From positions 1-61,668 of the forward strand of contig JAHDLC010000042.1 of assembly GCA_018436595.1 (NCBI GenBank): a DNA stretch of 61,668 nucleotides. Direction: 5' to 3'. The notes beneath the pieces were generated by a model. It saw only the letters and a program-made list of their open reading frames with translations, did not search any database and had not been told where the DNA came from. The DNA comes from Synergistaceae bacterium (lineage in GTDB: Bacteria; Synergistota; Synergistia; Synergistales; Aminobacteriaceae). The translations under genes and the position numbers were made by a program. Shown in pieces: positions 16,443 to 25,917 of this stretch (positions are counted from its first letter, which is position 1; each line of letters begins with the position of its first letter).

Positions 16443-18332
16443 ATGAAAAAAGCGGTCGGAATAGATCTTGGAACAACAAATTCAGTCATTGCGGTCATAG
16501 AGGGCGGTTCGCCCGAAGTCGTCGCCAACGCCGAGGGAGGAAGGACAACCCCTTCGGTGGTGGCCTTCACCAGGGACGGGGACAGGCTGGTCGGCTCCCT
16601 TGCCAAGCGCCAGGCAACCCTCAATCCTGACGGGACGCTCTTTTCGGTGAAGCGGTTCATCGGCAGGAAATACAATGAAGTGGAATCGGAGTTGAAGATC
16701 GTTCCCTACAAGGTCACCGAGGGACCAAACGGTGCCGTGCGGTTTTCCGTGAACGGAAAGGAGTACGCTCCCGAGGAGATCAGCGCCTCGGTGCTGAAGA
16801 AGCTTGTGACGGACGCCTCGGCCTACCTGGGCGAGAAGATCACCGACGTGGTCATCACCGTGCCGGCCTATTTCAACGACGCCCAGAGGCAGGCCACGAA
16901 GGATGCCGGGGCCATCGCCGGACTCAACGTGCTCCGGGTCGTCAACGAACCCACCGCCGCGGCCCTGGCCTACGGCCTGGAGAAGCAGAAGGAACAGAAG
17001 ATCATGGTCTTCGACCTCGGCGGCGGTACCTTCGACGTGTCCATTCTCGACATCGGCGACGGGGTGGTGGAAGTGCTCGCCACGTCGGGAGACACCCATC
17101 TCGGCGGCGACGACTTCGACAAGGTGGTAGTGGACTGGATCGCCGACGAGTTCAAAAAGGAGAACGGTATCGACCTCCGGAAGGACAAGCAGGCCCTGCA
17201 GAGGCTCTACGAGGGCGCCGAGAAGGCGAAGTGCGAGCTTTCGTCCCGGGCGTCCACGGAGATCAGCCTGCCCTTCATCACCGCAGACGCCAACGGGCCG
17301 AAGCACCTCAGCATGACGATCACCAGGGCGAAGTTCGACCAACTCACCTCTCCCCTGGTGGAGCGCTGTGTCGGGCCTGTTAAGGATGCCCTTGCCGCCG
17401 CGAAGCTCTCCGAAAAGGAGATCGACGAGGTGGTTCTCGTGGGCGGCTCGACACGGATTCCCGCAGTGCAGGACCTGGTCCGGAAGCTCACCGGCGGCAA
17501 GCAGCCGAACATGTCGGTGAATCCCGACGAAGTGGTGGCCGTGGGCGCCGCCGTCCAGGCCGGCATCATCAGCGGCGAAATGAAGGACGTGCTGCTCCTC
17601 GACGTGATCCCCCTGTCCCTTGGGGTGGAGACCATGGGCGGCGTGATGACGAAGCTCATCGAGAAAAACACCACCATTCCCTGCAAGAAGACGGAGATTT
17701 TCTCCACGGCGGCGGACAACCAGCCGGCAGTGGACATCGTGGTGCTCCAGGGCGAGCGGGAAATGGCGGCGGACAACAGGATTCTCGGCAACTTCAAGCT
17801 CGAGGGTATCCGCCAGGCGCCGAGGGGACTGCCCCAGATAGAAGTGACTTTCGACGTGGACGCCAATGGCATTCTCAACGTGAGCGCCAGGGACCGGGAC
17901 ACCGGCAAGGAGCAGAGGATCACCATCAACGGGTCCACCAATCTCGACACGGCGGAAGTGGAGCGGATGATCCGGGAGGCCCAGGAGCATTCCGCCGAGG
18001 ACCGGAAGAAAAAGGATATGGCCGAAGCCCGGAACGATCTGGAGTCGTCCGTCTACCAGCTCGAGAAGATGCTGGAGCAGGGCGGGCCGAATGTTCCGGA
18101 AAACGAAAAGGCCCGGGCCCGTTCCCTGGTGGAGGAGGGCAAGGCAGCTCTCGGCAGGCACGACGCATCCCTCGAGTCCCTGAAGGTGGCCGCTTCCGAC
18201 GTGAAGCAGATGATCCAGATCCTGTCGTCCTCGACAGCCCAGGGACCGGAGCCCCAGCCCGCTTCGTCGGCAAGGGAAGACGACACCGTGGTTGACGCCG
18301 AGTTCACCGACGGCTCCGGAGGAGGATGCTGA
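16443..18332 (+). CDS. dnaK: Molecular chaperone DnaK (Hsp70)
   Basis: 629 residues, normal DnaK length. The ATPase domain has the phosphate loop [13 protein letters not shown], then [14 protein letters not shown] and [13 protein letters not shown], and the adenosine motif [14 protein letters not shown]. The substrate domain starts near residue 385 ([14 protein letters not shown]), followed by the helical lid and an acidic tail. The tail ends [13 protein letters not shown] instead of the usual EEVD-like end, so it has a C-terminal cysteine. The chaperone refolds proteins with DnaJ and GrpE, but neither gene lies next to it. GGGGGGAG precedes the ATG. It is monocistronic, between its own promoter and terminator. 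Confidence 0.97.
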   Translation: MKKAVGIDLGTTNSVIAVIEGGSPEVVANAEGGRTTPSVVAFTRDGDRLVGSLAKRQATLNPDGTLFSVKRFIGRKYNEVESELKIVPYKVTEGPNGAVRFSVNGKEYAPEEISASVLKKLVTDASAYLGEKITDVVITVPAYFNDAQRQATKDAGAIAGLNVLRVVNEPTAAALAYGLEKQKEQKIMVFDLGGGTFDVSILDIGDGVVEVLATSGDTHLGGDDFDKVVVDWIADEFKKENGIDLRKDKQALQRLYEGAEKAKCELSSRASTEISLPFITADANGPKHLSMTITRAKFDQLTSPLVERCVGPVKDALAAAKLSEKEIDEVVLVGGSTRIPAVQDLVRKLTGGKQPNMSVNPDEVVAVGAAVQAGIISGEMKDVLLLDVIPLSLGVETMGGVMTKLIEKNTTIPCKKTEIFSTAADNQPAVDIVVLQGEREMAADNRILGNFKLEGIRQAPRGLPQIEVTFDVDANGILNVSARDRDTGKEQRITINGSTNLDTAEVERMIREAQEHSAEDRKKKDMAEARNDLESSVYQLEKMLEQGGPNVPENEKARARSLVEEGKAALGRHDASLESLKVAASDVKQMIQILSSSTAQGPEPQPASSAREDDTVVDAEFTDGSGGGC

Positions 18333-18401
18333 GGCGTCTGACGCCGTCTCCGTGAGAGACAGGTCCCCGATCCGGCACAGGGCCGGTTTATCATAGATCG
18401 G

Positions 18402-18440
18402 AGCCTGCGGGCAGCAGCAAATTGCCCGCAGGCTTTTTTG
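18402..18440 (+). terminator. Rho-independent terminator of dnaK
   Basis: An 11-bp perfect stem AGCCTGCGGGC / GCCCGCAGGCT (18402-18412 with 18424-18434) is followed by six T. Confidence 0.9.
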
Positions 18441-18477
18441 CGGTTATACTTGGCTGGAAAATTCCGGAGGTGACCAA

Positions 18478-19362
18478 ATGTCATTGACTTTTACCCCTTT
18501 GTCCATAGAAATGCGGAATGAGTATTCCGCCCTGTTCGATCTCTGTTCCGGCAAGACGTCCGACTATACGTTCGTCAACATCTGGGCCTGGTCCGACGAG
18601 CGGCAGTATGAACTCGCCCATGCCCACGACCTGTTCTGGCCCCGCATCAACCGTCCCTCTCCCGTTCACTGGGCACCCGTGGGAAACTGGGAGTCCGCCG
18701 ACTGGGAACGGATCCTGCCCGGTCTTTTCCCGGACGGGGCGGAGTTCCACCGGGTGCCCGAGGAGCTCGCCGCTCTGTGGTCGGAGCGCTTCGGTGAGCG
18801 GATGATCCTGGAGGACCAGCGGTCCGAATGGGAATACGTCTACTCCGTGGAAGAGCTCATCTCCCTCAGGGGGAACCGGTTCCACAAGAAAAAGAATCTC
18901 TGGAAGCAGTTCCACAAGAACTACGGATCGTCCTATAAAAAACTCTTCCGGGAGGACGTGGACGGCATTCTCGAGATGCAGCAGCTCTGGTGCGAGTGGA
19001 AGAGCTGCGACGACATCCCCGGCCTCCGGGCGGAAAACCACGCCATTTCAAGAGTCCTGAAGAACTGGGACCGTCTTCCGGGCCTGCTGTGCGGGGCCCT
19101 CTACGTGGGAGACTACATGGTGGCCTACTCCGTCGGGGAGCCTATGACGGAGGACATGGTGGTGGTCCACTTCGAGAAGGGACTCGCTGACTACAAGGGC
19201 GTGTACCAGGCCATCAACCAGGCTTTCCTGGAGCACTCCTGCCCGGATTTCACCTGGGCCAACAGGGAGCAGGACATGGGAGAGGAAGGCGTCCGGCAGG
19301 CCAAGGAGTCCTACAACCCGGTCCGGTTCCTCAAGAAGTACCGCGCGGTCTGGAAAGGATAA
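18478..19362 (+). CDS. DUF2156 domain protein (lysylphosphatidylglycerol synthase C-terminal-like, GNAT fold)
   Basis: 294 residues, soluble, no signal peptide. The sequence follows the DUF2156 pattern (PF09924): an opening LSIEMRNEYSALFDL, the conserved SDYTFVNIWAW, YVYSVEELISLRGNRFHKKKNLWKQF, then YVGDYMVAYSVGEP and a final W-x-N-R-E-Q-D-M-G-E-x-G-V-R-Q-A-K-x-S-Y block. The related catalytic domain of MprF moves aminoacyl groups from tRNA to phospholipid, but this protein lacks the membrane flippase part. Stand-alone members are common and uncharacterised. GGAGG lies seven bases before the ATG. The MFS gene starts nine bases after its stop, so the two form an operon. Confidence 0.82.
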   Translation: MSLTFTPLSIEMRNEYSALFDLCSGKTSDYTFVNIWAWSDERQYELAHAHDLFWPRINRPSPVHWAPVGNWESADWERILPGLFPDGAEFHRVPEELAALWSERFGERMILEDQRSEWEYVYSVEELISLRGNRFHKKKNLWKQFHKNYGSSYKKLFREDVDGILEMQQLWCEWKSCDDIPGLRAENHAISRVLKNWDRLPGLLCGALYVGDYMVAYSVGEPMTEDMVVVHFEKGLADYKGVYQAINQAFLEHSCPDFTWANREQDMGEEGVRQAKESYNPVRFLKKYRAVWKG

Positions 19363-19371
19363 GCCGCCGCC

Positions 19372-20631
19372 ATGCCTGACTGGGAAAAAAGCACCCTCTT
19401 CCGGGCCTTCCGGCACAGGAACTTCCGGCTGTTCTACATGGGGCAGATCGTCTCCCTCTCGGGACTCTGGATGCAGCGGGTGGCCATGAACTGGCTCGTC
19501 TACAGGATCACCGGCTCGCCTCTTCTGCTCGGGACGGTCGACTTCATGACCCAGATTCCCGTGCTGCTTTTCGGGTCCTTCACCGGCGCCTTCCTCGAGG
19601 GGCGGAACCTGCGGAGGGTCATCATGATCTGCCAGACCATCAGCATGCTCCACGCCCTCACCCTTGCCGTCCTGACCTTGTCTGGAGTAGTGGAATACTG
19701 GCATATCCTCATCCTGGCGGCCGTCATCGGCATCTCGGACTCCTTCGAGGTCCCCGCCCGGCAGGGTTTCACCATCCGCCTCGTGGAGGACGAGAAGGAC
19801 CTGGGCAACGGCATCGCCCTCACATCCACCCTCTTCAACGTCACAAGGCTTGTGGGACCCTCCATCGCGGGCATGGTCATCGCCGTGGTGGGGGAGGGGA
19901 TATGCTTCCTGATGAACGGCATGGCCTATTCCGCCACCCTCACCGCCCTCTTCCTGATGCGCTTCAGGAAGCCCCTCGTCACCGACCAGGTCCGGAAGAG
20001 CGTCCTCGAAGGCATGAAGGAAGGTGTCCGGTACGTTGCCTCCTTCCTCCCCCTGCGGAATTACCTCGGTGCCATCGCCCTGGTCAGCTTCTTCGCCTTC
20101 CCCTACATGGTCCTTCTTCCCGTCTTTGCCCGGGAAATTCTCGGCGGAGGCCCCCGCACCCTGGGCTTCCTCATGGGAGCCACAGGGCTGGGCGCCCTGG
20201 CGGGGTCCGTCCGGCTCGCCCTGAGAAAATCCCCCGTGGGTCTCGGCAGGATCATGGCGGTGTCCTGCATCCTCCTCGGGTTCTCCATGGCGGCCTTCTC
20301 CCTCTCGAGGATGTTCTCTCTTTCCCTGGTCCTCATGGCCTGCCTCGGATTCTTCATGGTCTCTACCCTGGTCTCCTGCAACACCCTGGTCCAGACCCTG
20401 GTGGACGAGGACAAGCGGAACAGGGTGATGAGCCTTTTCATCGTCTGTGCCATGGGCATCACCCCCATCGGGAGCCTGAACGCGGGATGGCTGGCCACCC
20501 ACATCGGCGCTCCCGCCACCCTCTTCGCCGGCGGGACGATCAGCCTCGGCATCGGCCTGCTCCTCCTTCGGGCGTGGCCGTCCATGTGGGCGCTCTCCGA
20601 ACCGGTCTACCGGCGGAAGAATCTCCTGTAG
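19372..20631 (+). CDS. MFS transporter, EntS/MFS_3 type exporter
   Basis: 419 residues with twelve hydrophobic segments. The N terminus LFRAFRHRNFRLFYMGQIVSLSGLWMQ matches the MFS_3 family (PF05977), whose best-known member, EntS, exports enterobactin. The loop-2 motif and the central pattern DSFEVPARQGFTIRLVEDEKDLGNGIAL are typical. It would expel a small molecule from the cytoplasm using the proton gradient. The coupling to a DUF2156 gene gives no clear substrate; no siderophore genes are nearby. Confidence 0.88.
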   Translation: MPDWEKSTLFRAFRHRNFRLFYMGQIVSLSGLWMQRVAMNWLVYRITGSPLLLGTVDFMTQIPVLLFGSFTGAFLEGRNLRRVIMICQTISMLHALTLAVLTLSGVVEYWHILILAAVIGISDSFEVPARQGFTIRLVEDEKDLGNGIALTSTLFNVTRLVGPSIAGMVIAVVGEGICFLMNGMAYSATLTALFLMRFRKPLVTDQVRKSVLEGMKEGVRYVASFLPLRNYLGAIALVSFFAFPYMVLLPVFAREILGGGPRTLGFLMGATGLGALAGSVRLALRKSPVGLGRIMAVSCILLGFSMAAFSLSRMFSLSLVLMACLGFFMVSTLVSCNTLVQTLVDEDKRNRVMSLFIVCAMGITPIGSLNAGWLATHIGAPATLFAGGTISLGIGLLLLRAWPSMWALSEPVYRRKNLL

Positions 20632-20708
20632 CTCCCTCCGTCCGAAACTCTCGGGTATAATAGGGGAGAAAAAATACCTGATACAGGCATTCCCGGGAGG
20701 TGAAGGAA

Positions 20709-22076
20709 TTGGCGAAAGAACGGGTTCTCATAGTGGGCGGCGACGCTGCGGGCATGTCCGCCGCCGGACAGATCCGGAAACTGCTTCCCGAAGCGGACAT
20801 CGTCGTCTATGAGCGGAGCGGCTACTCTTCCTATTCCGCGTGCGGCATACCCTACTTTGTCGCCGGGCTCGTGGAGCCCGAAACCAGGCTTGTGGTCCGG
20901 ACGCCGGAGGAATTCCTGGAGAAGCAGAATATCTCGGTCCATACCCGCCACGAGGTGCTTTCTCTCGATCCTGACGGGGGGACCCTGCTGGTGAGGGACC
21001 TCGAGTCGGGAAGGGAATTCCGGGACTCTTGGGACAAGCTGCTTCTCGCCACGGGGGCGAGCCCGGCGGTGCCTCCCGTTGAGGGTGCGGAAGCGGAGGG
21101 TATCTTCACCCTCAGTACCCTGGAGACCGGCATCGCCGCCCGGCGCTACGTGGACGAAGTCCGGCCCCGGCACGCCGTGGTCATCGGGGGAGGCTATATC
21201 GGCCTGGAGATGGCCGAGGCCTTCGCCTGTGTCCGGGGGATGAAGGTGACCCTCGTGGACAAGTCTCCCCAGGTCATGAACACCTTCGACGCCGACATGG
21301 CGGAACTCATCGCCTCCGCCATCCGCGGGATCGGGACGGAACTCCGCCTCGGCGAAGGCCTGGTTGGCTTCGGCACCCAAGGTGGCCGGGTCCGGTCGGT
21401 CATCACCGAACACGGGGAAATCGAGACGGAAATGGTGATCATGGGCCTCGGCGTCCGCCCCAACTCAGGGCTCGCGGGGGCTGCGGGGCTGAAGCTGTCC
21501 GTGCGGGATTCCATCCTCGCCGGCGAGACCATGGCCACATCCCGTCCCGGAATCTGGTCCGCCGGAGACTGCGCCTCCACCACCCACCTCCTGACGGGGA
21601 AACCCTTCTGGATCGCCCTGGGCACCGTGGCCAACAAGATGGGGCGGGTGGCAGGGATCTCCATGGGCGGCGGCCGGGCCTCTTTCCCGGGCGTCTATGG
21701 CACCGCCATGAGCAAGCACTGCGGCCTCGAAGTCGCCCGGACCGGCCTGACGGAGAGGGAAGCGGAAGAAAACGGCTTCCGGTACGTCTCCTCGGTCATC
21801 CGGACCAAGACCCGGGCGGGGTATTACCCCGGGGCGGAGACCATGCACGTGAAGCTCGTGGGCGAGGAAGAAACGGGCAGGCTGCTGGGCGGGCAGATCG
21901 TGGGCGGCCAGGGTTCGGCGAAGCGGGTGGACATCATCGCCACGGCCCTCGCGGGGGGCATGACGGTGAACGATCTACTGGAGCTTGACCTCGGATATGC
22001 TCCCCCCTTCTCCATGGCATGGGATCCGGTCCAGATCGCCGGAAGGGAACTGCTGAAAAAAACAGGCGGGGAATGA
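20709..22076 (+). CDS. CoA-disulfide reductase-like FAD/NAD(P)-dependent oxidoreductase
   Basis: 455 residues from a TTG at 20709, eight bases after GGGAGG; a GTG at 20700 would use the ribosome site itself. The FAD motif VLIVGGDAAGMSAAGQI is followed by the redox cysteine in YSSYSACGIPYFVAG, then a second dinucleotide site VVIGGGYIGLEMAEAFA, the FAD contact GIWSAGDCA and the C-terminal dimer domain with DLGYAPPFS. This matches the single-cysteine flavoproteins: CoA-disulfide reductase, NADH oxidase and polysulfide reductase Npsr. A TATAAT lies at 20656-20661. A longer relative with a rhodanese domain sits at 23578-25266. Oxygen, CoA disulfide or polysulfide could be the acceptor. Confidence 0.88.
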   Translation: MAKERVLIVGGDAAGMSAAGQIRKLLPEADIVVYERSGYSSYSACGIPYFVAGLVEPETRLVVRTPEEFLEKQNISVHTRHEVLSLDPDGGTLLVRDLESGREFRDSWDKLLLATGASPAVPPVEGAEAEGIFTLSTLETGIAARRYVDEVRPRHAVVIGGGYIGLEMAEAFACVRGMKVTLVDKSPQVMNTFDADMAELIASAIRGIGTELRLGEGLVGFGTQGGRVRSVITEHGEIETEMVIMGLGVRPNSGLAGAAGLKLSVRDSILAGETMATSRPGIWSAGDCASTTHLLTGKPFWIALGTVANKMGRVAGISMGGGRASFPGVYGTAMSKHCGLEVARTGLTEREAEENGFRYVSSVIRTKTRAGYYPGAETMHVKLVGEEETGRLLGGQIVGGQGSAKRVDIIATALAGGMTVNDLLELDLGYAPPFSMAWDPVQIAGRELLKKTGGE

Positions 22077-22100
22077 CCCGCCCATCAAGGAGGTAATTTC

Positions 22101-23501
22101 GTGCTGTCGGAAAAAATCGATGCAATGAAAGATGAACTTGTGGCCGCCATACAGGATGTTGTGCGTATCCCCAGCGTCGGCGGCGAGCCCGCTGAAGGAG
22201 CCCCTTACGGGGAGGGGCCGAGGAAATGCCTCGACTGGACCCTCGCCTTCGCGGAGAAAATGGGCTTCCGGACGAAGAACGTGGACAACGTGGCAGGCTG
22301 GGCCGAGATGGGCGAAGGGGACGAGATGGTGGCCGTCCTCGGGCACCTGGACGTGGTTCCCGAGGGAAAGGGCTGGACGGTGGACCCCTGGGGCGGCGAG
22401 CTGAAGGACGGCATGGTCTGGGGCCGGGGCGTCCTCGACAACAAAGGACCGGTCATTATCGGTCTTTTCGCCGCGAAGGCGATCTTCGACGCCGGGCTGA
22501 AGCTGAAGCGCAGAGTCCGGATCATCTTCGGCACCAACGAGGAGCAGGGAAGCAAGTGCATGAAACGCTACGTGGAGTTGGGGGAGGATCTTCCCGCCGC
22601 GGGGTTCACCCCCGACGCCGAGTACCCCATCATTCATGCAGAAAAGGGCATCGTCACCTACACGGTCTCCCTTCCCTTCGCTCCCTCGGGCGAAATGAAG
22701 ATAACCTCCCTCGAGGGAGGCGTGGCCGCCAACGTTGTTATGGCCGAGGTTACGGCCGTGATCGAGGATTCCAGGGCCGAGTGCAGGCAGCGCATCACCG
22801 CTGCCGCCTCCGCATGGAAGGGGCCCGAGGGCAGCTCCCTTACCGCAGATGATGACGGCAGCAGGGTCACCCTGGTGATGAAGGGCCACCCCGCCCACGG
22901 AAGCACACCCGAAAAGGGAATCAATGCCCTCGCCTGCCTGGCGGACTTCATGGCGGGGCTGAAGCTGAAGGGCGAGCAGGGGGAGTTTTTCTCCGCCTTC
23001 TCCCGGCACGCGGGTTTCGAGACCGACGGGAAATCCCTGGGCGTCGCCATGGCCGACGAAGTGTCCGGGCCGCTGACGGTCTGCGTGGGCGTGGTGAAGG
23101 CTGAGAATGGCAGGGCTTCTTTCACCATCAACATGCGGTATCCCGTCACGGCGAAGGAAGAGGCCGTCACCGGCCCCATCGAGGAGACCTTCAGGAAGAA
23201 CGGCCTGACGGTGGAGAAGGTGTCCAAGGCGAACCCCCTGTACATGCCTCCCGAGTCCAGGCTCATTCAGGCCCTCCAGAAGGTCTACACTGAAGAAACC
23301 GGCCAGGAAGCCACGCTGCTGGCCATCGGCGGGGGCACCTACGCCAAGACCATGCCCAACGTGGTGGCCTTCGGCCCCGTCTTCCCCGGGCAGGACTACA
23401 CAATCCACGAGGAAGACGAACGGTGGTCCGTGGAGGACATCATGAAGAACGCCCACATCATGGCGAAGGTCCTGGTGGAGCTTGCCGAGACAAAGGAATA
23501 G
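22101..23501 (+). CDS. pepV: M20 dipeptidase, PepV-like
   Basis: 466 residues, the length of PepV. The M20 metal site is present: GHLDVVPEGKGW (first His and catalytic Asp), WGRGVLDNKGP (bridging Asp), FGTNEEQGSKC (catalytic Glu followed by Glu) and a late TYAKTMPNVVAFGPVFPG with a C-terminal His in YTIHEEDER. The lid domain is inserted as in PepV. The enzyme splits dipeptides with an unblocked N terminus in the cytoplasm and fits a peptide-fermenting cell. The start is a GTG nine bases after AGGAGG. It starts 24 bases after the flavoprotein, so the two are probably cotranscribed. Confidence 0.87.
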   Translation: MLSEKIDAMKDELVAAIQDVVRIPSVGGEPAEGAPYGEGPRKCLDWTLAFAEKMGFRTKNVDNVAGWAEMGEGDEMVAVLGHLDVVPEGKGWTVDPWGGELKDGMVWGRGVLDNKGPVIIGLFAAKAIFDAGLKLKRRVRIIFGTNEEQGSKCMKRYVELGEDLPAAGFTPDAEYPIIHAEKGIVTYTVSLPFAPSGEMKITSLEGGVAANVVMAEVTAVIEDSRAECRQRITAAASAWKGPEGSSLTADDDGSRVTLVMKGHPAHGSTPEKGINALACLADFMAGLKLKGEQGEFFSAFSRHAGFETDGKSLGVAMADEVSGPLTVCVGVVKAENGRASFTINMRYPVTAKEEAVTGPIEETFRKNGLTVEKVSKANPLYMPPESRLIQALQKVYTEETGQEATLLAIGGGTYAKTMPNVVAFGPVFPGQDYTIHEEDERWSVEDIMKNAHIMAKVLVELAETKE

Positions 23502-23515
23502 ACCGGGAGAAACGG

Positions 23516-23553
23516 AAAGGGGCTGCCGCAGGGATCCCTGCGGCAGCCCCTTT
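23516..23553. terminator. Bidirectional terminator, perfect 38-base palindrome
   Basis: Two 19-base arms form a perfect inverted repeat centred at GGGATCCC, between the convergent dipeptidase and CoA-disulfide-reductase-like genes. The outer ends are AAA/TTT, so it can stop transcription from either side. Confidence 0.85.
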
Positions 23554-23577
23554 CTGTTTCTCCTGCGGTCCGGAGGA

Positions 23578-25266
23578 TTATTTCAGCTCGTAGGGCCAGG
23601 CCATGACGCCTCCCTCAAGGAGGGCCACGTCCTCGTAGCCTGCACCTTTCAGGGTCGCCAGGGCATCCCAGCCCCGGACGGAGATTTTGCAGAAGGCCAC
23701 GATCTCCCTGTCCCGGGGCAGTTCGCCCACCCGCTCCCTGAGCTTCCCGAGAGGGATGTTCACGAACTCGTAGGGGAGACGGCCCTGGAGGTCCAGCTCT
23801 CCCGGCGTCCTCACGTCCAGCAGCAGCGGAGGATTCGCCCCCTGCATCCTTTCCCTGAGTTCCCTTGGCTGGTACGTTTTCACCAGGCCGTCCATCTTGT
23901 TCTTCAGCGCGTTGGCGGCGTGGGTATTCGGGTCGAGGGCCGTGGAGAAGGGCGGGGCGTAGGCGAAGTCGCCGTCCGCCAGGAGATCCACCGTCATCCC
24001 CGAGGAGACGGCCGCCACGAGGGCGTCAAGACGCTTGTCCACCACCCCTGAACCCATGATCTGGGCGCCCAGGATGCGTCGGCTCAGCCTGTCCGCCACC
24101 AGCCGGATGGTCATGGCCCCCATGCCGGGCATGAAGTGGGGCCGGTCCGGCTCTTCCACTACGATGCTCACCGGCTCGAAGCCCGCTTCTTTCGCCTGCT
24201 TCTCGTCGAGGCCTGTCTTGCCGATGGTCAGGTTGAAAAGCTTCAGTATGCCCGTCCCAAGGACCCCCGAGAAGGGCGTGGCAAGCCCGGCGATGTTGTC
24301 GGCGATGACCCTGCCCTGGCGGTTTGCCGTGGAGCCCATGGGCTGCCATACGGGCTTTTTCGTGACGAGGTGCCGTGTCTGGACGCAGTCGCCCCCGGCG
24401 TAGATGGAAGGGTCACTCGTCCTCATCAGTTCGTCCACCACGATGGTTCCGTTGGGAGCGAGCTCCAGGCCGGCGTCCCGGGCGAGGCTGGTGTTGGGCC
24501 GGATGCCCACCGCCAGGAGCACCATGTCCGCAGGCAGGGAGCGCTTGTCCGTCCTGACCCCGGTGACCACCCCTCCCTCGCCGGTGATTTCGGTGACCTT
24601 CTCGCCTCCGAAGAAATCGATGCCTTTTGCCTTGACCGCTTTTGCGACCCGGAGGCCGAAATCTTCGCCCACGAGGGCCGGAAGGGGCGTGGGAAGGGCG
24701 TCAACCACGGAAACCCTGACACCCCTTTCCGTAAGGGCCTCCACGACTTCCATGCCGATGAGGCCGGCGCCGATGATGACCGCTGTTTTGATGTTCCCCG
24801 ACGAGAGGGCCGATTTCATGGCCAGGGCGTCGGGCATGGTCCAGAGGGTGAAGACCCTGTTGAGGTCGCTGCCCGGAATGGGGGGGCGGATGGGGGACGC
24901 GCCCGTGGCGAGCACGAGGTTGTCGTAGGGAAAGGTCTTTTCTTCGCCCGTGGACGCGTCGGAGGCGGTGACGCACTTTTTCTCCCTGTCGATCCGGGTG
25001 GCGAGGCAGCCGGTGTGGACCGTGATGTTCTTCACCGTCCGGAAGAAGTTCGCGTCCCGGATGATGCCGAGGGGAGTGCAGACCAGGTCCTTGTACTCCT
25101 TCACCACGTCCCCCACGAAATAGGGAAAGCCGCATCCGGCGAAACTGAGGTGTTCCCCCCGCTCAAGCACCGTGATGTCGAACTCCGGAGCAAGCCTGGC
25201 AAGCCTGGCGGCCGTCTTGGCGCCGCACGCCACGCCCCCGATGATGAGCACCTTTTTTCTTTCCAT
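23578..25266 (-). CDS. CoA-disulfide reductase-like flavoprotein with C-terminal rhodanese domain (CoADR-RHD)
   Basis: 562 residues. The N-terminal 450 are a single-cysteine pyridine-nucleotide-disulfide oxidoreductase: FAD motif VLIIGGVACGAKTAARL, redox Cys in SFAGCGFPYFVGD, NAD(P)H site AVIIGAGLIGMEVVEAL, FAD contact YAGGDCVQ and dimer domain GDFAYAPPFST. From about residue 465 a rhodanese domain follows (LLLDVRTPGELD) with the active loop Cys in IVAFCKISVRG. Such fusions reduce persulfides, polysulfides or CoA-disulfides. AAAGGAGG precedes the ATG. It lies downstream of a DUF3343 gene on the same strand. The presence of both cysteines says it should be active. Confidence 0.92.
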   Translation of the reverse strand: MERKKVLIIGGVACGAKTAARLARLAPEFDITVLERGEHLSFAGCGFPYFVGDVVKEYKDLVCTPLGIIRDANFFRTVKNITVHTGCLATRIDREKKCVTASDASTGEEKTFPYDNLVLATGASPIRPPIPGSDLNRVFTLWTMPDALAMKSALSSGNIKTAVIIGAGLIGMEVVEALTERGVRVSVVDALPTPLPALVGEDFGLRVAKAVKAKGIDFFGGEKVTEITGEGGVVTGVRTDKRSLPADMVLLAVGIRPNTSLARDAGLELAPNGTIVVDELMRTSDPSIYAGGDCVQTRHLVTKKPVWQPMGSTANRQGRVIADNIAGLATPFSGVLGTGILKLFNLTIGKTGLDEKQAKEAGFEPVSIVVEEPDRPHFMPGMGAMTIRLVADRLSRRILGAQIMGSGVVDKRLDALVAAVSSGMTVDLLADGDFAYAPPFSTALDPNTHAANALKNKMDGLVKTYQPRELRERMQGANPPLLLDVRTPGELDLQGRLPYEFVNIPLGKLRERVGELPRDREIVAFCKISVRGWDALATLKGAGYEDVALLEGGVMAWPYELK

Positions 25267-25328
25267 GAACTCTACCCCTCCTTTTGGAATAATACCACTA
25301 TCCCCTATATGGTATTCTCCACGGCGGA

Positions 25329-25622
25329 TTATGTCCAGTTGTCTTCCAGTTGGTGATATGATTCCACGTCGATTTTTTTCTCTCCGCAGAGAGCCCGCAC
25401 TTCATCCCCGGATTCGCAGGGGAATTCGCAGGCGAGGCCGCAGCTTGAGGAGAGTTTCCGCGGAACGGGAACCACTTTTGCGGGGATTCCTTTTTTTCTG
25501 CAGGTCCGTTCAAAGAGGAGCGCCATGCTGGTGACTTCGAAAGTGGCGATGCAGCGCACATCCTTCACCATCCTTTCTTCGGGGGAAAGTCCTGTCCCCC
25601 GGAATGCCGATCTTTTGCTCAT
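25329..25622 (-). CDS. DUF3343 protein, putative Se/S carrier-like
   Basis: 97 residues. After a 20-residue lead the sequence fits DUF3343 (PF11823): CIATFEVTSMALLFERTCRKKGIPAKVVPVPRKLSSSCGLACEF. The conserved end, PVPR-x-[IL]-S-S-S-C-G-L, carries the single strictly conserved cysteine; a second Cys follows three residues later. Family members sit beside YedF-like sulfur or selenium transferases and are thought to carry S or Se, though this is not firmly shown. It lies 62 bases upstream of the rhodanese-bearing flavoprotein on the same strand, which supports persulfide handling. Confidence 0.78.
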   Translation of the reverse strand: MSKRSAFRGTGLSPEERMVKDVRCIATFEVTSMALLFERTCRKKGIPAKVVPVPRKLSSSCGLACEFPCESGDEVRALCGEKKIDVESYHQLEDNWT

Positions 25623-25692
25623 CTGCCGTTCCCTTTTTTGACTCCGGGAAGGTATACTCTTGGGGCGGGAAATCCTTCCGGAGGTGGATGGG

Positions 25693-25854
25693 ATGAACTA
25701 TGCAGCTCTTGCGGTGATACTGGTCCTTGCCTGTGTTCCCCTGTTCGCGGGGTCCTCCCGCACCCGGCCCTGTTATCGGGGGTGCCACGGGTGCGGGAAG
25801 TGCATGCCCTCCCCGGGGAAGAACAAAACTTCCGGACCCGAAGGACAGGGATAG
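25693..25854 (+). CDS. Small Cys-rich single-span membrane peptide
   Basis: 53 residues from the ATG at 25693, eight bases after CGGAGG. The N-terminal 20 residues are hydrophobic (AALAVILVLACVPLFAG), followed by a basic stretch and a compact cysteine cluster, C-x3-C-x2-C-x2-C in CYRGCHGCGKC. The plan resembles the FeoB-associated Cys-rich membrane proteins (PF12669), but no feo gene is near. The cluster could bind iron, zinc or a persulfide. It is divergent from the DUF3343 gene, which also concerns thiol chemistry. No function can be assigned. Confidence 0.55.
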   Translation: MNYAALAVILVLACVPLFAGSSRTRPCYRGCHGCGKCMPSPGKNKTSGPEGQG

Positions 25855-25917
25855 GATACCGCCCGATTTCCCTTTACGCAACGCCGGTTGCCCCGGACCG
25901 AAAGGAGGAGTCGTGCC

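Noticed and set aside
13570-16479. 969-codon frame on the minus strand
   Set aside because: It runs opposite tctA, the phosphate cotransporter and the PhoU-like gene, crosses their terminator, and shows no family pattern.
16482-18161. 559-codon frame antisense to dnaK
   Set aside because: Long open antisense frames are a known side effect of dnaK codon use; no ribosome site or promoter is seen.
19048-20502. 484-codon minus-strand frame rich in Gly, His, Asp
   Set aside because: It lies antisense to the DUF2156 and MFS genes; low-complexity composition is typical of a shadow frame.
25888-25917. Earlier start of the CapA-like gene
   Set aside because: The upstream start would include the AAAGGAGG ribosome site; the ATG at 25918 gives a proper signal peptide.
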